From contig NZ_CP025791.1 of assembly GCF_002886045.1 (NCBI RefSeq), positions 4,417,001-4,481,000 on the forward strand: DNA of 64,000 nt, read 5' to 3'. A program made the position numbers and the translations under genes. Origin of the DNA: Flavivirga eckloniae. GTDB taxonomy: Bacteria > Bacteroidota > Bacteroidia > Flavobacteriales > Flavobacteriaceae. The first letter of the stretch is position 1; each line of letters opens with the position of its first letter. Under the pieces are notes generated by a model that did no database searches, was not told the DNA's origin, and saw nothing but the letters and a program-made list of their open reading frames with translations. Positions 1 to 8,679 of this stretch are shown here, piece by piece.

Positions 1-921
1 ATTTCTAACAAAATTGTTAGTTATTATATTTTTCTGAGCTCCATTTCCAATATATATACCAGCGTAATCCTGGCGAAAATCATTGCTCGGTTCGTTAGTA
101 TTTGGATCTGTAAAACAACCTTTTCTATCTGAATTAGCATTATTTTTAACTATATTGTTAGATATTACACAGTTTTGAGAACCAGTGCCTATATCATTGG
201 AGCCATCTACAGATCCATCCAAAGCGATTCCAGCAATTATGTTGTCCACAACTATATTACTATTAACAACCACCTCAAAAGATCTATTTAAAGTAATTCC
301 AATTCTAGAATTACTAATAAAGTTTGATGAAATATTACTTAAAGATGATCCTCCTTTGTAATTTGTTCCTCCAAACAAGGCATCTGTAATGGCAATTCCT
401 GCACCCGAACTGCTATCTGATCCGGTTATTTTGTTATCTCTAATCGTTACATTAGTACTATTCACTACTTCAATTCCTTTGTTTTTAAAGCTATTAATAT
501 TCAATCCTGTAATATTAATATTATCCGAATCAATAATAAGAATACCTTTGTTTCCAAGGTTAGTGGGGAAATTAGTATCCTCTGCTAAATAGCCTATCTT
601 ATCTCCAATTATACTTATATTCTTAACTCCGTTGAGATAAAAAATTATCCATTTTGAGTATAGCTTACCATAATTTTTGATAACTACATTATCTTTAGGT
701 ATTATAAATTGATTACTTCCGTTTCCATTTCCAACTATTAATTGGTTTAGATAGTAATCTCCAGGGGTAATTTCAATACACCCACCTCCACTAGCAGAAA
801 GAGTATTAATTATATCGTTAATTTCCCACATATTGGCCGAGTTTATTTGTGTGCAATTTTGAGCGGATAAATTTGAAATAAATATTGATAAAAAAAGGGT
901 TGTAGCAAATTTGAGGTTCAT
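1..921 (-). CDS. Secreted right-handed beta-helix repeat protein (partial, 3' end outside window)
   Basis: The reading frame stays open from an ATG at 921 to the left edge, giving 307 codons with no stop; the C-terminus lies outside the window. The first ~21 residues form a signal peptide (hydrophobic core FATTLFLSIFIS, then a likely cut after NLSAQ). The rest is rich in Asn, Ile and Val with repeated N-x-I/V strands such as NISIIGD, NINITGLNI, NVTIRDNKI and NCVISNNIV, the rung pattern of parallel beta-helix (PbH1) proteins. Proteins of this fold include polysaccharide lyases and surface proteins. I see no catalytic signature, so no substrate is assigned. It is the first of three unrelated genes separated by hairpin elements. 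Confidence 0.8.
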   Translation of the reverse strand, partial: MNLKFATTLFLSIFISNLSAQNCTQINSANMWEINDIINTLSASGGGCIEITPGDYYLNQLIVGNGNGSNQFIIPKDNVVIKNYGKLYSKWIIFYLNGVKNISIIGDKIGYLAEDTNFPTNLGNKGILIIDSDNINITGLNINSFKNKGIEVVNSTNVTIRDNKITGSDSSSGAGIAITDALFGGTNYKGGSSLSNISSNFISNSRIGITLNRSFEVVVNSNIVVDNIIAGIALDGSVDGSNDIGTGSQNCVISNNIVKNNANSDRKGCFTDPNTNEPSNDFRQDYAGIYIGNGAQKNIITNNFVRN

Positions 922-964
922 ATTCTAGTAGTTTAATTTTTTGGTTGATTACAGATAACGTTTA

Positions 965-1134
965 GTATATGGCAAATAGGGAAGTAGAAAGCGATAAACC
1001 TTCAAGTTTGCACTGAGCCAAAACGTTGTTTTTGTTTTTAATTTATTCATTCTTAAAAGCCAAATCAACGATTTGGCGTGTTGGTAAATAACACTAATTT
1101 TCGTAAACTACCGAACGCCCTATTTGTTATACAC
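965..1134. repeat. Long-armed inverted-repeat element between beta-helix and tail-fibre genes
   Basis: The arms at 965-981 and 1118-1134 are inverted copies, each containing CAAATAGGG or its complement. A smaller perfect hairpin lies inside (GCCAAATC at 1060-1067 and GATTTGGC at 1071-1078). The interval 922-1172 has no credible gene. Together with the hairpins at 1895-1949 and 2363-2411 it divides the region into one-gene units. That they are recombination sites of a cassette array is inference. Confidence 0.5.
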
Positions 1135-1172
1135 CGTGTTGTAGCAAATTGTTTCTTTAATAATCAAATAAT

Positions 1173-1853
1173 TCAAATTTGATTATTCTTTTCTAATCTT
1201 TTTTGTAATTCTAGAAATTTAGTTGTTAGCAATTTTAAGGATTCGATTTCCTTTTTTAGCACTTGAATTTCTTTATCTTGAGTTTTTAATTGTTTTTCCT
1301 GTTCAATAGTATAAAGAGTTAATTCTTCAATTTTTTGCAATAACTTTGAGTCCATTTCACCGAGATAAATTCCGTTTTTTTCAACTTCTTTAGCACTTGG
1401 GATATCTTTTAAATGACCTTTTTCTTTAATATGGCTTTCTACTTCTTCTAATGTGGGTAATTTGTAATCTTTAAAAAACACAAAGTCTGACCATCCAGTT
1501 TCTACTTTTATTTCTTTAGCTCTAATATTCCCATTGACTGCTAATTTCCAAGAACCGGGATTATTTGTTCCAATTCCAATATTTCCATTTTCTTTAATTA
1601 ATAATCCAATAGTATTTCCATTTCCATGAGTGCCATTTGATACAAAAAATTTATAGTTTCCTGTGGCATAATAATTTCTAAATTCAGTATGTCCACTAGT
1701 TGTAAAAGGAGTTAATTCGAATTTAAAAGGTTCTACGGATACACTATATATTTTATTATTATATCCAATTTGTAAATTGCCATTAGAGTCAATTTGCGCT
1801 TTAACTTTTAGACTAATTGAAATTAATACAATTAATAAGAATGTTTTCTTCAT
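1173..1853 (-). CDS. Secreted tail-fibre-like protein with C-terminal coiled coil
   Basis: The 226-residue protein has a signal peptide (~1-19, MKKTFLLIVLIS...VKA). A beta-rich middle section follows, with the phage-tail-like motif NGNIGIGTNNPGSWKLAVNG at about 90-109. The next block, IRAKEIKVETGWSDFVF then YKLPTLEEVESHIKEKGHL, is shared by many flavobacterial proteins annotated as tail fibre or cell-wall anchor proteins. The last ~60 residues are a charged heptad-rich coiled coil, probably for trimerisation. It resembles the C-terminus of phage tail fibres without the S74 chaperone domain. Its job is unknown; a surface fibre is plausible. It stands alone between two hairpin elements, consistent with accessory cargo. 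Confidence 0.75.
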   Translation of the reverse strand: MKKTFLLIVLISISLKVKAQIDSNGNLQIGYNNKIYSVSVEPFKFELTPFTTSGHTEFRNYYATGNYKFFVSNGTHGNGNTIGLLIKENGNIGIGTNNPGSWKLAVNGNIRAKEIKVETGWSDFVFFKDYKLPTLEEVESHIKEKGHLKDIPSAKEVEKNGIYLGEMDSKLLQKIEELTLYTIEQEKQLKTQDKEIQVLKKEIESLKLLTTKFLELQKRLEKNNQI

Positions 1854-1894
1854 AACAATTTTGTTTTATGATTTATATTCGCTTTTTTTAGCTT

Positions 1895-1949
1895 GTGCTT
1901 AACGTTTTGACTAAACTGCGTTTCGATGCAGTTTAGGTTTTGTTAGCAC
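1895..1949. repeat. Cassette-boundary-like hairpin
   Basis: Outer arms GTGCTTAAC (1895-1903) and GTTAGCAC (1942-1949) enclose a perfect inner stem, CTAAACTGC (1911-1919) with GCAGTTTAG (1928-1936). The imperfect outer and perfect inner pairing resembles the two-box layout of integron attC sites, but no integrase gene is in view. Its right end TGTTAGCACC is the exact inverted copy of 2363-2372, so the two bracket the DUF2200 gene. Confidence 0.5.
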
Positions 1950-1955
1950 CAGTTT

Positions 1956-2345
1956 CTACTTTTTTTCTTCACGCAAAATTTTCTCCATTTCACGGCCTCT
2001 TGCCAATTCATCAATCAGCTTTTCCATACGTCTACATTGTTTATACAATTCAAATTCATCCTCTATTTCTTCAATTCGATAACCACAAACGACTCCTTTA
2101 ATCAAGTGTGCGTTTGGATTTATTTTAGCTTTTTGAAAAAATGTTCTAAAAGTTGCTTTTTCATCAATAAGTGCTTGTAAAACATCTTGATCAAAACCAG
2201 TAAACTATTTAATTACTTGGTTGAGTTCTTCTTTTGTTCTACCATTTTTTTCCAATCTATTCAGGTAAAGTGGATAAATGGATGCAAATATCATATTGGC
2301 AACCTTTTCATTTTTCTCAACTGTAACTTTCATTTTCATTTTCAT
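1956..2345 (-). pseudogene. DUF2200 family gene with in-frame amber stop
   Basis: The frame from ATG 2345 to TAG 1956 is 130 codons in one register, broken only by TAG at 2205-2207 (codon 47). The conceptual protein matches the DUF2200 pattern: IFASIYPLYLNRLEKNGRTK, then IK*FTGFDQDVLQ, FFQKAKINPNAHLIKGVVCG, YRIEEIEDE and MEKLIDELARGREMEKIL. In the family as I know it, the interrupted position is usually Trp (WLTGYDQ), so a single TGG-to-TAG change explains the stop. All sequence after it is intact, which suggests a very recent mutation, a base-call error or stop suppression. Three in-frame ATGs (2345, 2339, 2333) could start it. The function of DUF2200 is unknown. Confidence 0.8.
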
Positions 2346-2362
2346 TTGATTTTGAATTGATT

Positions 2363-2411
2363 GGTGCTAACAACTGGATATGTATACCAATATACATATA
2401 CCCGTTATATG
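2363..2411. repeat. Cassette-boundary-like hairpin
   Basis: GGTGCTAACA (2363-2372) is the inverse complement of 1941-1950 on the other side of the DUF2200 gene. An inner stem pairs GGATATGTATA (2376-2386) with TATACATATACC (2391-2402, one bulge). The sequence ends in CCCGTTATATG. The rest of the 2346-2514 gap shows no gene. Confidence 0.5.
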
Positions 2412-2514
2412 TTTACCTACAAATCTAATGGGTTTTTAATTTGGCTAAAAATTATTTAAGACAACTTTTAACTATTAAAAAAGTGCTTTTTATATTGATA
2501 TGTTACAGTTATAT

Positions 2515-3567
2515 CTAATTTATCACATCAGTAACACAAACAGCAGAAATAACATCAAAACTACGATATTGTTCGATTAACTCACCATCAGATCTAACTT
2601 CATAAACAATCACTTCATCAGAATCTTGTAAACAAGCAATAAGCCATTTTCCATTAGCTATAATATTAAATTCTCGTATGGTTTTACCTTTAGTGTATTG
2701 AAATGATTGTAACTCCAAATCGTCACCGTGTATTTTAAATATGGTAATAGCATCCAAAGTTCTATTGCCAGCATATAAATAGTTCCCATTTGGATGAATT
2801 CTAATAGCAGAAGCACTAGGTGTTTCATTAAAAAATTCGGGTAAAGAAGTAACAGATTTTAAAAAGGTGAATTTATCGTTTTTTTGCTTTAAAATGGAGA
2901 TATCTCCGGTTAGTTCATTTATTACATATCCCAGATCACCTTTTTTATTAAAAACTATATGTCTTGGACCACCACCTTTCTCAACAGGAATATCATTATG
3001 TTTTGTCTCGATTAATGTCGCACCATCTAATTGGTAGGTCTTTATAGTATCCATGCCTAAATCTGGAACAAAAACAGCCTTACCGTTCGGGTGAACCACA
3101 GATTGATGCGCATGAGGCCCTTCCTGTCTTTCTAAGTTTATACTGCTTCCCTCATGCTGAAAGTTTTGGGCATAAGGTGATAACGCTCCACCATCTTTAG
3201 TTGGGAACAGAAGTAAATTGCCAGAACCATAACAAGCAATAAATAAACAATCATTTTTAAAAGTAATATGGCACGGCAAACTACCATCAATAGCTTGTTC
3301 GTTTATTAACCGTAATGAATAATCATCCTGTACCTTGAAAGCTTTAACTTTTGGCTGTTCGTTTTCAAAAACTTCGGTTAAAGCGTATAAGTATTTTTTA
3401 TCGTCACTTAAAGCCAGATAAGCCGGATTAGTCATTGAAAATGTGTGAAGCACTTTAATATCACCATTTTTATTATTTATTTCAATGGTGTAAATACCTT
3501 CACCTTTCCCACCAAAATCATCGGTGAGCATTTGTGTATAGCATCCTATGTAGAAAACAGAGCTCAT
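2515..3567 (-). CDS. Lactonase family protein (6-phosphogluconolactonase-like beta-propeller)
   Basis: The 350-residue protein has no signal peptide and the normal length for the PF10282 lactonase family, a seven-bladed propeller acting on sugar lactones such as 6-phosphogluconolactone. It opens with FYIGCYTQ, close to the typical F-x-G-T-Y-T start, and has the family landmarks NPAYLALSDDKKYLYA (~47-62), GPHAHQSVVHPNG (~150-162, with the conserved His pair), PDLGMDTIKTY, GGGPRHIVF (~198-206) and IHPNGNYLYAGNR. It is likely a cytoplasmic or periplasmic sugar-lactone hydrolase. It runs opposite to the phosphonate locus and seems independent. The exact substrate cannot be read from sequence. Confidence 0.85.
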   Translation of the reverse strand: MSSVFYIGCYTQMLTDDFGGKGEGIYTIEINNKNGDIKVLHTFSMTNPAYLALSDDKKYLYALTEVFENEQPKVKAFKVQDDYSLRLINEQAIDGSLPCHITFKNDCLFIACYGSGNLLLFPTKDGGALSPYAQNFQHEGSSINLERQEGPHAHQSVVHPNGKAVFVPDLGMDTIKTYQLDGATLIETKHNDIPVEKGGGPRHIVFNKKGDLGYVINELTGDISILKQKNDKFTFLKSVTSLPEFFNETPSASAIRIHPNGNYLYAGNRTLDAITIFKIHGDDLELQSFQYTKGKTIREFNIIANGKWLIACLQDSDEVIVYEVRSDGELIEQYRSFDVISAVCVTDVIN

Positions 3568-3723
3568 TATAATCTAAATTTAGTTTAATCTTTATAATGC
3601 CAAATTAAGCAATTTGTGAATTTTTAACTTATAGTTAATATTATAAATCGGGTTTTTTTGAATTTTTTTAAACTTAAGTATCACCTTCTAATTATACATA
3701 CATCAGACTTCAATCCTATCCTT

Positions 3724-3916
3724 AATTTAGGATATTATACGTTTTTTAGCTTCAGAAAACATGCTCCTTAAGTTATAAAAAGCTTAACATTTTTAACAAT
3801 AAAATTACAATTAAGCCTTCATTTCATAATTCTTTCTTAAACTTTAAAAGTTTACTATTGGTAAAAATACAGGTTAATTTGTAGTGTTAATTTTAATAAA
3901 AGTAAAATAATTTACA
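3724..3916 (+). promoter_or_regulatory. Upstream control region of the phosphonate locus, duplicated at 18,382-18,573
   Basis: Gap 3568-3916 contains no gene. Two blocks recur upstream of the susC remnant at 18574 with almost the same spacing. One is a TTTAGGA-type box (3724-3740; counterpart 18382-18398). The other is a 33-bp stretch, 3783-3815, identical to 18442-18474. The second block ends 101 bp before the start codon here and 99 bp before it in the other copy. A GTTARTTTG motif about 45 bp before both starts could be part of the -7 region of a Bacteroidota promoter. Shared control by the XRE-cupin regulator at 17542 is inference. Confidence 0.5.
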
Positions 3917-6900
3917 ATGGACAAACACAAGTTACTACTAATATGGGCCATGTTAGTATGCATTACCGGATACACTCAAGAGGTTTTCTTGGGAAAGGTT
4001 ATGGACGAAAATAATGTACCACTACCAGGAGCAACTATTGTATTAAAAGGTAGCTCGCAAGGTGCCTCTACAGATTTCGATGGAAATTTCAAAATCGATG
4101 TACCTTCACTTAACGAAACTCTTATTATATCTTATGTAGGATATACTACCTTAGAATTTGCTATAAATGGGCAAAGTAGAGCAGACATTATATTACAGCC
4201 AGATTCAGAACAACTAAATGAAGTTGTAGTAACAGCACTGGGGATTAAAAGAGAGAAAAAATCGCTTGGTTATGCCTCTCAGGAATTAAATTCCGATGAA
4301 GTAGATGCCGGTAAGGAAAACAACCTACTAAATAACCTATCAGGTAAAGTTGCCGGTTTACAAATAACAAGTAGCCCTTCTGGACTTGGAGGTTCAGCCA
4401 GAGTGTCTATTAGAGGAGAAGCTTCTCTTAATATTAACGGTAACTCACCTTTATTTGTGGTAGATGGCACACCTATTAGCAATGAAATTGTGGGGTCGAC
4501 CGGAACAGGAACACAGGATGTAGATTATGGTAACGGGGCAGCAGAGATTAACCCAGAAAGTATAGAGTCTATTAACGTTCTTAAAGGACCAGCCGCAGCC
4601 GCACTTTATGGAGCAAGAGCAGCTAATGGTGCTATTATTATTACTACTAAAAAAGGATCGGGTAATGGTAGGCTTAGCGTTAGTATAAATTCTTCAGTAG
4701 GAATAGAAAATATCTTAATGCTTCCGGATTGGCAAAATGAATACGGACAAGGTAATAACAAACAATTTGAATTTGTTGATGGTAGTGGTAGTGGAATTGC
4801 AGATGGAGTAGACGAAAGTTGGGGGCCAAGATTAGATACAGGATTATTAATTCCTCAATTCGATTCACCAAGAGCAGATGGTACAAGAGGAGGAGATTAC
4901 TTGGTAAGTGATGCTCCCATTACTGCAACTCCATGGGTATCTAATCCAAATAATACTAAAGATTTTTTTAGAACAGGAACCATTTTAAGAAATAGTATTT
5001 CAATGTCTAAATCGGGGGATTTTGGGAATTACCGTATATCATATCAAAACTTGCAGCAAGAAGGAACTGTACCAAATACCGATTTAAAAAGAAACTCACT
5101 TAATTTTAATTCTGCTTTTAACCTAAACGATAAAATAACATTAAATACGAATATAAACTATGTAAAAACAGATAGTGATAACAGACCTTCTTTAAGTTAT
5201 GGTACAGAAAGTATTATGTATCTGTTTATCTGGTATGGGAGACAAGTTAACACACATAATTTGAGAGATTATTGGATGCCCGGTAGAGAAAATCTACAAC
5301 AATTCAACTATAATTATAATTACCACGATAATCCATATTTTAATGTTTACGAGAACACAAACTCTCAAGATAAAGATAGAATATATGGTAATGTAAGTTT
5401 AAGTTATAAACTTAATGATCATTGGAATGTGATGGTTCGTACCGGTCGTGATTTTTATCGTGATTTAAGGGCTAAAAAAAGAGCTTTTAGCACCCAACGT
5501 TTTCCATTAGGATTTTACCGTGAAGACAACGTGTTTTTTGAAGAAAGTAATTCCGATTTCTTAATAACCTATAATAATAAATTTAATGACATATGGGGCG
5601 TTACGGTTTCTGCGGGAGGTAACCAGTTTAGACAAAAGCAAGATTTCACACAAACTGTAGCACCGCAACTTATTAACCCTGGTGTATACTCTTTTAATAA
5701 CACAAGAAGACCTTTAGAAGTAACTACTAATGACAAAGAAAAAAGAATTAACAGTTTATATGGTTTTGCTCAATTCTCTTATGATGATAAACTATTCTTA
5801 GACATTACAGGTCGTAACGACTGGTCAAGTACATTACCCACAGATAATAATTCATATTTCTACCCTTCTGCAACTGTAAGTGCTATAGCAAGTGAGGTTT
5901 TTGAGATGCCGGATTTCGTAACTTTTGCAAAATTAAGATTAGCATATGCCGAAGTTGGTAACGATACAGATCCCTATAAATTAACAAGCTTTTTCGTAAA
6001 CGAAAGCCCTTTTGGAGATAATCCAGCGCTTACCGAATCGTCGTTAATTCCAAATGCTAATTTAAAACCAGAAAGAACAGCATCTTATGAGTTTGGTCTG
6101 GATTTACGTTTATTTAAAAGTAAGCTTAATCTTGATGTGACTTATTATAGTGGAGCTACTAAAAACCAGATTATACCTATTAGTACAGATGTTTCTAGCG
6201 GATATACAAGTAAACTCATCAATGCCGGTGAAGTTAAAAATTATGGATTTGAAGCCATTACCAATATCACGCCAATTAGAACAGATGACTTTTCATGGAG
6301 AACATCTTTTAACTTTTCAACAAACAAGAGTAAGGTAACAGATCTTGGAGGTGTAAATTATACTTTAACAGATAGAAACGGAGCATTTATTCAGGCAAGA
6401 GAAGGTGGTTCAATCAGTGCTATTTATGGTAGGGGCTTTCAAAGAGTTGACGATCCCGGTAGTGCGAACCATGGAAAAATTATTTATAACGCTCAGGGAA
6501 TTCCTCAAAGAACAGACGATTTAGTTTACCAAGGGGATTATGCTCCGGATTATACCTTAGGTTTTCAGAATATGTTTAAATATAAAAACTTCGACCTAAG
6601 CTTTTTAATAGATACCAGACAAGGAGGTATAGTTGTATCCAGAACAAAAACTATAGGAAGTACATCGGGACAATTAAAAGAAACACTTATTGGTAGGGAA
6701 AATGGTATTGTAGGCGACGGTGTTGTAGAAGTATCTCCGGGGGTATACCAACCAAATACTACAAATATCGATGCAAGAACATACAATAACCAATATTATA
6801 AAAGGGATAATGTTGAAGCTGCAAAATATGATGCATCCTATACAAAACTAAGAGAAGTTACTCTTGGCTATACATTTTCCAAAAATTTGGTTGAAAAATT

Positions 6901-7078
6901 AAAACTTACAAATGCGAGATTCTCTCTAACCGGAAGAAATTTATTGCTTTGGACTGATAATCCTCACTTCGATCCTGAAACGGTTGCTGTGTCTGGAGGA
7001 ACTCTACAGCCTGGTATAGAAAACATGGCATACCCTAGCTCAAGATCATTCACATTCAATTTAAAATTAGATTTCTAA
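3917..7078 (+). CDS. SusC/RagA-family TonB-dependent outer-membrane transporter (phosphonate locus)
   Basis: The 1,053-residue protein has a signal peptide (~1-20), a carboxypeptidase-regulatory-like domain (~23-103; GKVMDENNVPLPGATIVLKG, DFDGNF), the SusC signature LNEVVVTALGIKREKKSLGY (~100-119), a TonB plug (~120-245; LFVVDGTPI, GPAAAALYGARAANGAIIITTKKG) and a beta-barrel ending in Phe (FNLKLDF). It should import a ligand captured by the adjacent SusD protein, 11 bp downstream. SusC pairs usually import oligosaccharides or peptides. Here every downstream gene that can be read concerns phosphate esters or phosphonates, so a phosphorylated or phosphonylated ligand is inferred. A degenerate copy of the first codons lies at 18574. 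Confidence 0.93.
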   Translation: MDKHKLLLIWAMLVCITGYTQEVFLGKVMDENNVPLPGATIVLKGSSQGASTDFDGNFKIDVPSLNETLIISYVGYTTLEFAINGQSRADIILQPDSEQLNEVVVTALGIKREKKSLGYASQELNSDEVDAGKENNLLNNLSGKVAGLQITSSPSGLGGSARVSIRGEASLNINGNSPLFVVDGTPISNEIVGSTGTGTQDVDYGNGAAEINPESIESINVLKGPAAAALYGARAANGAIIITTKKGSGNGRLSVSINSSVGIENILMLPDWQNEYGQGNNKQFEFVDGSGSGIADGVDESWGPRLDTGLLIPQFDSPRADGTRGGDYLVSDAPITATPWVSNPNNTKDFFRTGTILRNSISMSKSGDFGNYRISYQNLQQEGTVPNTDLKRNSLNFNSAFNLNDKITLNTNINYVKTDSDNRPSLSYGTESIMYLFIWYGRQVNTHNLRDYWMPGRENLQQFNYNYNYHDNPYFNVYENTNSQDKDRIYGNVSLSYKLNDHWNVMVRTGRDFYRDLRAKKRAFSTQRFPLGFYREDNVFFEESNSDFLITYNNKFNDIWGVTVSAGGNQFRQKQDFTQTVAPQLINPGVYSFNNTRRPLEVTTNDKEKRINSLYGFAQFSYDDKLFLDITGRNDWSSTLPTDNNSYFYPSATVSAIASEVFEMPDFVTFAKLRLAYAEVGNDTDPYKLTSFFVNESPFGDNPALTESSLIPNANLKPERTASYEFGLDLRLFKSKLNLDVTYYSGATKNQIIPISTDVSSGYTSKLINAGEVKNYGFEAITNITPIRTDDFSWRTSFNFSTNKSKVTDLGGVNYTLTDRNGAFIQAREGGSISAIYGRGFQRVDDPGSANHGKIIYNAQGIPQRTDDLVYQGDYAPDYTLGFQNMFKYKNFDLSFLIDTRQGGIVVSRTKTIGSTSGQLKETLIGRENGIVGDGVVEVSPGVYQPNTTNIDARTYNNQYYKRDNVEAAKYDASYTKLREVTLGYTFSKNLVEKLKLTNARFSLTGRNLLLWTDNPHFDPETVAVSGGTLQPGIENMAYPSSRSFTFNLKLDF

Positions 7079-7089
7079 TACAAAGACTA

Positions 7090-8670
7090 ATGAAAACAAA
7101 ACAATTTATAAAAAGTTTAGCAGCCATGGCAATTATAGCTATTGCATTAATTAGCTGTGATAAAGACTTCGAAGAAATTAACAGTAATCCAAACTTTTCA
7201 GAAGAAGCAAATCCGGATTTGTTACTTCCAGGTGTTATACGTGAAATGGCACACAATTGGGGAAACCAAGGATGGGAAGAAGGTTTTACGGTAACGCAAT
7301 ACGCATCTCGTTTACAGTTTACTTCGGGTGACAGATATGATTGGTCACCTACAGGGAACCCTTATGACGATGCTTATAACTCTTTAAGAGATATTGAAAA
7401 CATTATACGAACAACAGCCGACAATCCTGCAACCCAAAATTATTATGGTGTTGCGCTGGTAATTAAATCTTGGATTTATTCATACTTAACAGATGCTTAT
7501 GGCAACGTGCCTTACACAGAAGCCATAAAAGGAATTAGCGATGATAATATCACTCCAAAATTCACCCCTCAAAGTGAGATATACGACGGGCTTTTAAAAG
7601 ATTTAAAACAGGCCAATACGGTTTTAACCGATGCTTCAAATATTTCAGGAGATATTCTTTACGGGGGAGATATTCTAAAATGGAGAAAATTTGCTAATTC
7701 TTTACGATTAAGGTTGGCTATGAGAATTAGCGATGTAAACAATTCCAGAGCGGTTTCCGAAATGAATGAAATTGTAAACAGTTCGGCAACTTACCCAATT
7801 TTTGAAAATAATGAAGACGCCGCAAATATGCAGTGGAATTCAGATAACCCACAACCCAAGTTTAATACACGTTCAGGAAGTTTTGACGAAGTAAGACTAA
7901 GTACAACGTTAGAAACACGTTTAAAGGATCTCAATGATATAAGACTGATTGTTTTTGCACAACCAACATCAAACTCTGGTCAGGGAATTTATTCTCCTAA
8001 CATGGATGATTATGTAGGTATGCCAAACGGTTTGGACGATGATTCGGCTTTAGGTTACAGCCCAACAGGAAATCCTGCAGAATCCGGTTCAAACTTCATC
8101 TCTCGATTGGGGGTTTTAATAACGTGTAGAGCATGCGATGTAGAAAATGCATCTCCAACAGCCTCGCAAACTATAATTATGAGTTATTCTGAACTTCAAT
8201 TTATTTTGGCAGAAGCCAGGGAACGTGGCCTTATTTCTGTCGGTGATGCTTCCGGTTATTATAACAAAGGTATTACCGCTTCTTTTGAATATTATACAGA
8301 AAGAATTATAGCAGGAGGGTGGAATGACATAGCTACCGCACTTCAAGCTTTTGATATTCCAGATTATATTGCGCAGTCATCAGTAGCATATACAGGAACT
8401 TCAGATCAAAAACTAGAGAAAATTGCACTTCAAAAATGGATCGCCCTTTACTATACTGGTTTTGAGGCCTGGTCTGACTGGAGACGTACTAATATGCCAG
8501 AGGTAATTCCCGGTCCAGATGCCGTAAATGAAGGGAAAGTACCAGTTCGTTTTCAATACCCAAATTCGGTAAAATCTACCAATAACGCTAACTATCTAGA
8601 AGCTGTTAAGAATATGGGTGCAGACGATCTTAATACTAGATTATGGTGGGATGTAGCAAGCAATAACTAA
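7090..8670 (+). CDS. SusD/RagB-like nutrient-binding lipoprotein (SusD_2 type)
   Basis: The 526-residue protein has a lipoprotein signal ending ALISC, with Cys23 as the lipidated residue. The mature start, DKDFEEINSNPNFSEEANPD, is the opening of the SusD_2 (PF12771) branch. Further family features are QYASRLQFT, YLTDAYGNVPYTEA (~136-149), WRKFANSLRLRLAMRIS (~198-214), SYSELQFILAEARERG (~364-379) and ALYYTGFEAWSDWRRT (~456-471). It forms the lid of the SusC channel and captures ligand at the cell surface. SusD_2 proteins often serve loci for non-canonical ligands, which agrees with the phosphonate context. The next gene begins 9 bp after its stop, so susC, susD and the hydrolase form one operon. 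Confidence 0.92.
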   Translation: MKTKQFIKSLAAMAIIAIALISCDKDFEEINSNPNFSEEANPDLLLPGVIREMAHNWGNQGWEEGFTVTQYASRLQFTSGDRYDWSPTGNPYDDAYNSLRDIENIIRTTADNPATQNYYGVALVIKSWIYSYLTDAYGNVPYTEAIKGISDDNITPKFTPQSEIYDGLLKDLKQANTVLTDASNISGDILYGGDILKWRKFANSLRLRLAMRISDVNNSRAVSEMNEIVNSSATYPIFENNEDAANMQWNSDNPQPKFNTRSGSFDEVRLSTTLETRLKDLNDIRLIVFAQPTSNSGQGIYSPNMDDYVGMPNGLDDDSALGYSPTGNPAESGSNFISRLGVLITCRACDVENASPTASQTIIMSYSELQFILAEARERGLISVGDASGYYNKGITASFEYYTERIIAGGWNDIATALQAFDIPDYIAQSSVAYTGTSDQKLEKIALQKWIALYYTGFEAWSDWRRTNMPEVIPGPDAVNEGKVPVRFQYPNSVKSTNNANYLEAVKNMGADDLNTRLWWDVASNN

Positions 8671-8679
8671 AATTTGTCA

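Noticed and set aside
1-2411. CRISPR array or tandem repeats in the hairpin-rich region
   Set aside because: The palindromes differ from each other and are not regularly spaced; there are no repeated direct units.
3568-3723. Small genes in the gap before the phosphonate susC
   Set aside because: Very AT-rich with frequent stops in all frames; no open frame with a plausible start was found.
8674-8679. TTG start two codons upstream for the surface hydrolase
   Set aside because: The ATG at 8680 gives a standard lipoprotein signal and a natural 9-bp gap after susD; nothing favours the rarer TTG.
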